The notes beneath the pieces were generated by a model. That model did not search any database. It was not told the DNA's origin and worked only from the letters and a program-made list of their open reading frames with translations. Shown in pieces: positions 7,179 through 10,627 of a stretch of 10,627 nucleotides of DNA. Made by a program: the position numbers and the translations under genes. The DNA is from Pavlovales sp. CCMP2436 (taxonomy: Eukaryota > Haptophyta > Pavlovophyceae > Pavlovales), in contig MU631755.1 of NCBI GenBank assembly GCA_026770615.1, positions 114,493 to 125,119 of the forward strand, written 5' to 3'. Positions within the stretch are counted from its first letter, which is position 1, and every line of letters starts with the position of its first letter.

Positions 7179-8801
7179 CATGTATGCTCTTCGTAGTTCA
7201 GTGAGGAGTACTTTGAGCCATTTTTTAAGCGCGGGTTGGATCGATTCGACCGCGTCTTTCCGTTCTGTGGGATTCGCTAAATCTACTTTGAAGCGATGCG
7301 GGTGGACGTGGATTCTCTGTATCGGTCGGACAATGTCTCCTAGTTCCTCGAGCGGTATAGTGGCTTCGATCCAGCAGTGGGCGCTTATTACTTTCTTTTC
7401 CTCAGATAAGGTGGGGACGCAAATCTGTTCCAAGCGGTCTGTGTGGCGCACATATTTGTCGAGGTTTGCGTTTATGAATAGGTAGTCAATTCGAGACTTC
7501 CCTTGTTCATGTTCGTGTGTGGGCAGTGCTTCCGGGTCGAAAGAGCCTGGTGGTTTCTGGTTGTGGAGGTCTGGGCAGCTTTCCATGCAAGTCCTAAAGG
7601 TGCTGGCCGCTTCGCTGTTGTCGTTGTTTAGTGTGCCGTCATTGTGTATTCTCTCGTTGAATTCACAGACACCATTGCCATCGCCGCCTACCATGCGCAC
7701 TACGCCGACTCTGTTGGAGCGGCCCCGGAGATATGTGCCCAAAATATCTAGGAAGGGTTGTTTGGCGTTTGGGTCGCATGGGACGTAGAAACTCGTGAAT
7801 TCTATTGTTTTGATTTCGCCGTCTTCTGTTGAGAAGGTGAGATCTCCTGTTATTATACGGCCTGCTGCGATCTTGCCTATATTTGAGCCGTAATTAATAT
7901 TTGTGAGGGGCGTTCCCAGTAAGCTGCTGATTGCTATAGCAACCCCTCTCCCCATTGCGCCCGGGAATGGGTCGTGGTATACTGTGTATTCGGCGCCCAA
8001 TATGTTGTCGAGGCATTGGTTTGCTTTGAGGGAGGTGTCCTGGCGAAGGACAATGTCATATGGGCGTTTCTGCTTTGTGGGGTTTCTAGACATGTCCGGA
8101 GATTGCCGTTCAGCGAGTACTTCTACTATCTTTCTTCGGATCTCACCCACCATTGAGCCTACATTGCCACTGGCTAGCGTTAATGTCGCCGAGTTGGTTA
8201 TAGACTCTACTTTTGCTTTGGGGGGGTGTGGTTTCGTGCTGGCGATGGGCGGATGTGGTTGTGTGTTGGCGGCGGCACGGTTTGATCGCCCCTTCCCATG
8301 TCCTGGCAGGCCAGGATTGCTTGCTTCCCCTACCCTGATCGCTACATACCATGGGCGAGGGTTAGTACGTGCTACTTGCGTGGCCCGGCGGTAAATATTT
8401 CTTCCGTGTGTGGTTAAGAACCTTCTCCGAGTGGCCGGGCTGTTGCCTCGGTGATGCATTTTCTGTCCCTGTGTGGTTAAGCACCTTTTCCGAGTAAATG
8501 GGCGAGTGCTCCCTAACGGGGGCGCTGAGCATGGCTGAATGTGTCTCGCTAACGGTGGTGATATTGTTAGGATTAGGCGTCTCCTATCATTGTGTTGGTG
8601 ATGTGATTTTATGCGATGCCGTCTTGCTATGTTAGTATCGGACAAGAGCCGTTTAAGTTTGCTTAAGTCGTGGTACGACGGTAGCAGACTGTGGGGGACG
8701 TTTGCTCTCGTTCGGCATGATCGGACGTTTCCCTTTTGTTTGATGCGTGGAGTGGCGGAGGCCCTTTCCCTGGTCCCTAGTGACTCTAGTGGGGTATTCT
8801 T
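7101..8801 (-). CDS. LINE APE-like (EEP) endonuclease with basic N-terminal region
   Basis: The frame is open from 8801 (after TAG 8802-8804) to TAG 7101-7103. A TTG at 8643-8645 is used here only for numbering; the first ATG is at 8457-8459, and true initiation is unclear. Residues 1-100 are strongly basic and contain two copies of a 21-residue module. GEASNPGL follows at 106-113, then a Pro/Lys-rich spacer. The EEP fold runs from about 155 to 430: SGNVGSM (Asn161), DIVLRQDT (Asp203 where Glu is usual), GRGVAIAI, SFYVPCDP (Tyr287), GGDGNGV (Asp322, Asn324), SRIDYLF (Asp387) and SAHCW (Ala422 where Asp is usual, His423 kept). Active enzymes of this family nick target DNA to prime reverse transcription. 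Two of the key positions are altered, so activity is doubtful. The last 20 or so residues, after the A5 run at 7173-7177, are probably out of frame. Confidence 0.9.
   Translation of the reverse strand, partial: KNTPLESLGTRERASATPRIKQKGNVRSCRTRANVPHSLLPSYHDLSKLKRLLSDTNIARRHRIKSHHQHNDRRRLILTISPPLARHIQPCSAPPLGSTRPFTRKRCLTTQGQKMHHRGNSPATRRRFLTTHGRNIYRRATQVARTNPRPWYVAIRVGEASNPGLPGHGKGRSNRAAANTQPHPPIASTKPHPPKAKVESITNSATLTLASGNVGSMVGEIRRKIVEVLAERQSPDMSRNPTKQKRPYDIVLRQDTSLKANQCLDNILGAEYTVYHDPFPGAMGRGVAIAISSLLGTPLTNINYGSNIGKIAAGRIITGDLTFSTEDGEIKTIEFTSFYVPCDPNAKQPFLDILGTYLRGRSNRVGVVRMVGGDGNGVCEFNERIHNDGTLNNDNSEAASTFRTCMESCPDLHNQKPPGSFDPEALPTHEHEQGKSRIDYLFINANLDKYVRHTDRLEQICVPTLSEEKKVISAHCWIEATIPLEELGDIVRPIQRIHVHPHRFKVDLANPTERKDAVESIQPALKKWLKVLLTELRRAYMEKEVFTDSSTPHEWQACSRNLYRRH
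8307..8330 (-). other. GEASNPGL motif, algal-LINE N-terminal signature resembling 2A-type NPGP
   Basis: Eight codons read Gly-Glu-Ala-Ser-Asn-Pro-Gly-Leu, preceded by AIRV, between the basic modules and the endonuclease. From memory, RVGEASNPGP is a recurrent motif in this position in LINE-like proteins of dinoflagellates and other algae; that needs a search. It resembles ribosome-skipping 2A peptides (D-x-E-x-N-P-G-P), some of which occur in LINEs, but Glu and Asn are separated by two residues and the last residue is Leu (CTG) rather than Pro. Confidence 0.5.
8370..8495 (-). repeat. 63-bp tandem duplication (21-residue basic module x2) in the endonuclease N-terminus
   Basis: Two adjacent 63-bp units, 8433-8495 then 8370-8432 in sense order, encode TRKRCLTTQGQKMHHRGNSP plus Ala, and TRRRFLTTHGRNIYRRATQV plus Ala. 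Nine of 21 residues are identical and most others are conservative. At DNA level the shared core GTGTGGTTAAG (plus strand, 8408-8418 and 8471-8481) is exactly 63 bp apart. Because the repeat is a multiple of three, the frame is kept. Confidence 0.75.
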
Positions 8802-9142
8802 CTATTAGTGGTGTCTGAGGGCATTGCCCATGGTGGCTGCTTTTCCCTAGGAGGCGTGGTTCTCCCACCTTGGTGGTTTCGTGTTCTATAGTGTTTCGTT
8901 TCCGTGGGGTGGTGTTTAGTCATTCTATATTTTAGAATACTTGTTTTTGTGAGTGATCCTCTTCTCCTGGTCGCTTCACCCATGGCGCGTGCCACTTTCC
9001 ACTCCATACCGGTTTGTAGTGCAGCTCTCCGGGTGGCTCTTGTGAGCCATAATTTAGTAGCATGCCTTATTGATTTAGCTAAAGCTCTAGATTTCCAATC
9101 TTCAGCTGCAGGTGCAGTACATATATTCGGTAGTACTTTCAT
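8786..9142 (-). CDS. Basic 118-residue frame at the 5' side of the LINE, unrecognised
   Basis: An ATG at 9140-9142 opens a frame that ends at TAG 8786-8788. The predicted protein starts MKVLPNICTAPAAEDWKSRA and is rich in Arg, Lys and Thr, with an amphipathic-looking stretch around ALAKSIRHATKLWLTRATRR followed by a Pro/Arg tail. I recognise no domain. Base composition here is AT-richer than in the flank above 9180 and resembles the element body. The frame overlaps the start of the open endonuclease frame (8801), with a shift of register close to 8786-8801. This suggests it is the 5' coding part of the element, either a small ORF1-like nucleic-acid-binding protein or the N-terminus of the polyprotein after an indel. 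A chance frame in the 5' UTR is also possible. The same frame stays open upstream to 9277, but that part lies in GC-rich DNA and looks less natural. Confidence 0.35.
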   Translation of the reverse strand: MKVLPNICTAPAAEDWKSRALAKSIRHATKLWLTRATRRAALQTGMEWKVARAMGEATRRRGSLTKTSILKYRMTKHHPTETKHYRTRNHQGGRTTPPREKQPPWAMPSDTTNRRIPH

Positions 9143-9170
9143 TTGTGGTCTTTCAGTCTGTTGGAGGCAT

Positions 9171-9422
9171 CTACTTGCGTGCCTTCTTGGCCCGTTTGGG
9201 GTTGCCGCCGGCGGTGCCATTGCAGCTCGCCCCCTGCGTTCTGGGCGCCAGGAGGCGCCCTGCACGGTGTGCCGCAAGGACGAGATCGGTCACCTCCTTG
9301 AGCCTGGGCACCGCGCGGGCGTGTACTGAGCCGTCGTCCTTTGGGACGGCATGCGCGAACTGGCAGTCGTCGGAACGGTATGGCGGGCACATGTCGTTGA
9401 TCGAGTGGTGGGCTGTGTGCAT
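9171..9422 (-). CDS. Short GC-rich frame with Cys/His motif and basic C-terminus, possible 3' exon of a host gene
   Basis: The frame opens at an ATG (9420-9422) and closes at TAG 9171-9173. The protein contains NDMCPPYRSDDCQFAHAVPK, then a helix-like LKEVTDLVLAAHRAGRL, and ends GNPKRAKKARK. DCQFAH resembles the C-x3-H end of CCCH zinc fingers, but the spacing of the preceding Cys (C-x7-C) does not match the usual form, so this is only suggestive. The Lys/Arg tail looks like a nuclear localisation signal. Third positions are mostly G or C. Upstream in frame there is a TGA, while a neighbouring frame reads well through VENEVGPIKPGLRVVAMSTADK, so a frameshift or an intron is plausible. Composition drops sharply just beyond its stop, where the retrotransposon seems to begin. 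A real gene is possible but unproven. Confidence 0.3.
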   Translation of the reverse strand: MHTAHHSINDMCPPYRSDDCQFAHAVPKDDGSVHARAVPRLKEVTDLVLAAHRAGRLLAPRTQGASCNGTAGGNPKRAKKARK

Positions 9423-9717
9423 TCGGCTTGTCGGCTGTGCTCATCGCAACCACGCGCAGGCCGGGTTTGATTGGCCCGACCTCATTTTCCACGTTGTCTG
9501 GCGTAGACGTCCTCCTCGGGGTTGACTGGTCCCGAGGGTTTGGTTGGTGAGCACTTGACGTTGCCTTTGGGCTAGGCCCAGCTTGCCCCGTGCGTGCAGT
9601 GGTGTGTGGTGGGTGTGCCATTCTCGAAGGAGATGCCCCAGCCAGCGCCGACGTAGCGGTGCTGCGACCGCAGGCGTGTGTCACCCAGTGCAGTCCGCAC
9701 TGCTGGGTGCGCCGCCG
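9423..9717. other. GC-rich stretch between the minisatellite and the short Cys/His frame
   Basis: A minus-strand frame here reads STPDNVENEVGPIKPGLRVV and then AMSTADKPNAH. It is protein-like and could be an upstream, frame-shifted or separately spliced part of the Cys/His-containing gene at 9171-9422. No start, splice pair or domain can be fixed. Confidence 0.35.
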
Positions 9718-10178
9718 GTGCCGGGCGCCATGACCAGCACGCCGAGCGCCACGGACGGCAGGCCGGGCGTCGCGGCCAGCGCGCAGAGCGCCGTGGGCAG
9801 CGCGCCAGGCGCCGCGGCCGGCGCGCCGAGCGCCGCGGCCAGCACGCCGAGCGCCGAGGCCAGCGTGCCGAGCGCCGCGTCGGCGCGCCGAGCGCCACGG
9901 TCGGCGCGCCGAGCGCCGGAGCCGGCGCACCGAGCGCCGCGGCCAGCGCGCTGAGCGTCGTGGGCAGCAAACCGGGCGCCGCGGTCGGCGCGCCGAGCGC
10001 CGTGGCAAGCGCGCCGAGCGCCATGGGCAACGCGCCGGGCGCCGCGGCCGGCGTGCCGAACGCCACGGCCAGCGCGCCGAGCGCCGCGACTGGCGCGCCG
10101 AGCGCCGCGGCTGGCGCGCCGAGCGCCACGGCCAGCGCGCCGAGCGCCGTGGGCAGCGCGCTGAGCTCAGCGGCTGGC
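9718..10178. repeat. 21-bp minisatellite, 22 units
   Basis: Twenty-two head-to-tail units run without a gap. The consensus begins GCGCCGAGCGCC and is followed by a more variable nine bases, usually GCG-GCC-AGC or GTG-GGC-AGC. All units are 21 bp except the eighth (9865-9884), which is 20 bp. Because 21 is a multiple of three, long frames stay open on both strands (APSAAAS on plus, ALGAPAA on minus, and Arg-rich registers), so openness alone does not show coding. The plus-strand Ala/Pro/Ser register reads best, but its phase changes at the 20-bp unit. Confidence 0.9.
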
Positions 10179-10258
10179 AGCGCGCCTTCCGCTGGGCGGG
10201 CCGGCGCCCCTGCCAAAGGCCAAGGGCGATTGGTGCGCAACCTGGGGCTCCAACTTGC

Positions 10259-10627
10259 GTACAGGGCACAACTGCGGGCGCAGAGGACTACATGCCGCAA
10301 ATCTACGCGCGCCGGCGACTCGGAGGGCTGGATTGTGGTCCGCCCACACCCTCGTCACTTGCGATCGAGGGCGCGATCCGACTCAACAAGGCTGCGATCG
10401 ACCGCACAAACGCCAAGATTACAGCTAAGGCGCAAGCAATCTGCTGCCAAAGCCGCCTCCGTCGCCGCCACCGAAGCTGCTGCTGCCAGCGCCGCAGACG
10501 CCGCTGCCGACACCGCTGTGGTTGCATTTGCCGCCACAGCCGCAGCAACCGCAGAGATGGTGAAGCTCGAGAGCGCGGTTGCTGCGAGCCTAGCGCCGGT
10601 GCGTCCCCCTCCACCCTTGGTAAAGGC
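10259..10627 (+). pseudogene. Ala-rich plus-strand coding-like segment, frame changes near 10440, runs off the window
   Basis: From 10259 one plus frame reads naturally through GAEDYMPQIYARRRLGGLDC, then SLAIEGAIRLNKAAI and DRTNAKITAKAQAI up to about 10441. It then turns into Cys/Arg-rich text. At the same point the next frame becomes AAKAASVAATEAAAASAADA and continues through AEMVKLESAVAASLAP to the window end. Both parts share a helical, Ala/Lys/Asp-rich style with G/C-rich third positions, so they look like one protein separated by a +1 shift near 10440 (indel or sequencing error). No domain is recognised; an Ala-rich coiled-coil or low-complexity protein is the plain description. The first frame is also open backwards into the DNA next to the minisatellite, which could be an upstream low-complexity part of the same gene. 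No start codon, splice site or stop can be fixed. Confidence 0.35.

Larger units (their letters stand above)
2593..9142 (-). mobile_element. Non-LTR retrotransposon (LINE), APE-type, degenerate copy
   Basis: Minus-strand order of domains is basic 5' frame, EEP endonuclease, linker, reverse transcriptase, RNase H and CCHC zinc knuckle. This is the architecture of APE-type non-LTR retrotransposons that carry RNase H. There are no LTRs, integrase or protease, which argues against an LTR element. Linker, RT, RNase H and zinc knuckle all lie in one frame that is broken only by TAA, TGA and TAG codons; the endonuclease frame joins it through an apparent 1-nt indel near 7173-7177. The limits given are coding limits: the left one is the final TAA, and the right one is the first ATG of a likely 5' frame. 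UTRs probably extend beyond both. I see no poly(A) tail, simple 3' repeat or target-site duplication. The clade is not assigned; RNase H recalls I/Tad-like groups and some L1-like elements of plants and algae. Confidence 0.93.

Noticed and set aside
8307..8330. A canonical 2A self-separating peptide
   Set aside because: The spacing between Glu and Asn is one residue too long, and the essential final Pro is Leu in this copy.
9290..9310. Dinoflagellate spliced-leader relic (TTGAGCC-like bases)
   Set aside because: Only a few bases match, and the diagnostic remainder of the leader is missing on both strands.
9572..10300. Long minus-strand frames with ALGAPAA or Arg/Pro repeats
   Set aside because: They arise because the 21-bp minisatellite is a multiple of three and contains almost no stops in any register.
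1..10627. CRISPR array, tRNA or rRNA genes, LTRs
   Set aside because: No spaced direct-repeat array, cloverleaf or T-loop pattern, conserved rRNA segment or paired long terminal repeats were seen on reading both strands.

Overview
The window looks like nuclear DNA of a eukaryote, probably a GC-rich unicellular alga or protist. It is dominated by one non-LTR retrotransposon (LINE) lying on the minus strand, with its 5' side at the right and its 3' side at the left. No bacterial operon layout, tRNA, rRNA or CRISPR array is visible. An N-terminal Arg-Val-Gly-Glu-Ala-Ser-Asn-Pro-Gly motif ahead of the endonuclease recalls LINE proteins of dinoflagellates and other algae. That is a family impression from memory, not a database result, so the taxonomic call is tentative.

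Layout, left to right. Bases 1-575 are unassigned DNA. Bases 576-1370 are a GC-rich block in which both strands read like coding sequence, with a small hairpin caught between 13-bp direct repeats. Bases 1400-1760 are unassigned apart from two hairpin-forming palindromes. Bases 1840-2592 are G/T-rich on the plus strand, hold a degenerate repeat family with a 63-bp tandem duplication, and lie just past the retrotransposon stop codon. Bases 2593 to about 9142 are the retrotransposon coding body. Bases 9171-9717 are GC-rich and carry a short minus-strand frame with a basic C-terminus. Bases 9718-10178 are a 22-unit, 21-bp minisatellite. Bases 10259-10627 hold an Ala-rich plus-strand coding-like segment that runs off the window.

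Read in sense order (minus strand), the element encodes: a basic, unrecognised 5' frame; an N-terminal region with a duplicated 21-residue basic module and the GEASNPGL motif; an APE-like (EEP) endonuclease; a linker; a reverse transcriptase with all catalytic motifs; a thumb/connector; RNase H; and a C-terminal CCHC zinc knuckle. Together these would carry out target-primed reverse transcription, with the endonuclease nicking the target, the RT copying element RNA and RNase H removing the template.

The copy looks dead or dying. From linker to C-terminus everything lies in one reading frame, but it is interrupted by TAA (6874-6876), TGA (6364-6366) and TAG (3910-3912). The endonuclease is in a different frame, separated by an apparent 1-nt indel at an A5 run (7173-7177). 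Two endonuclease catalytic positions are also changed. No poly(A) tail or target-site duplication could be identified, so both element ends are approximate.
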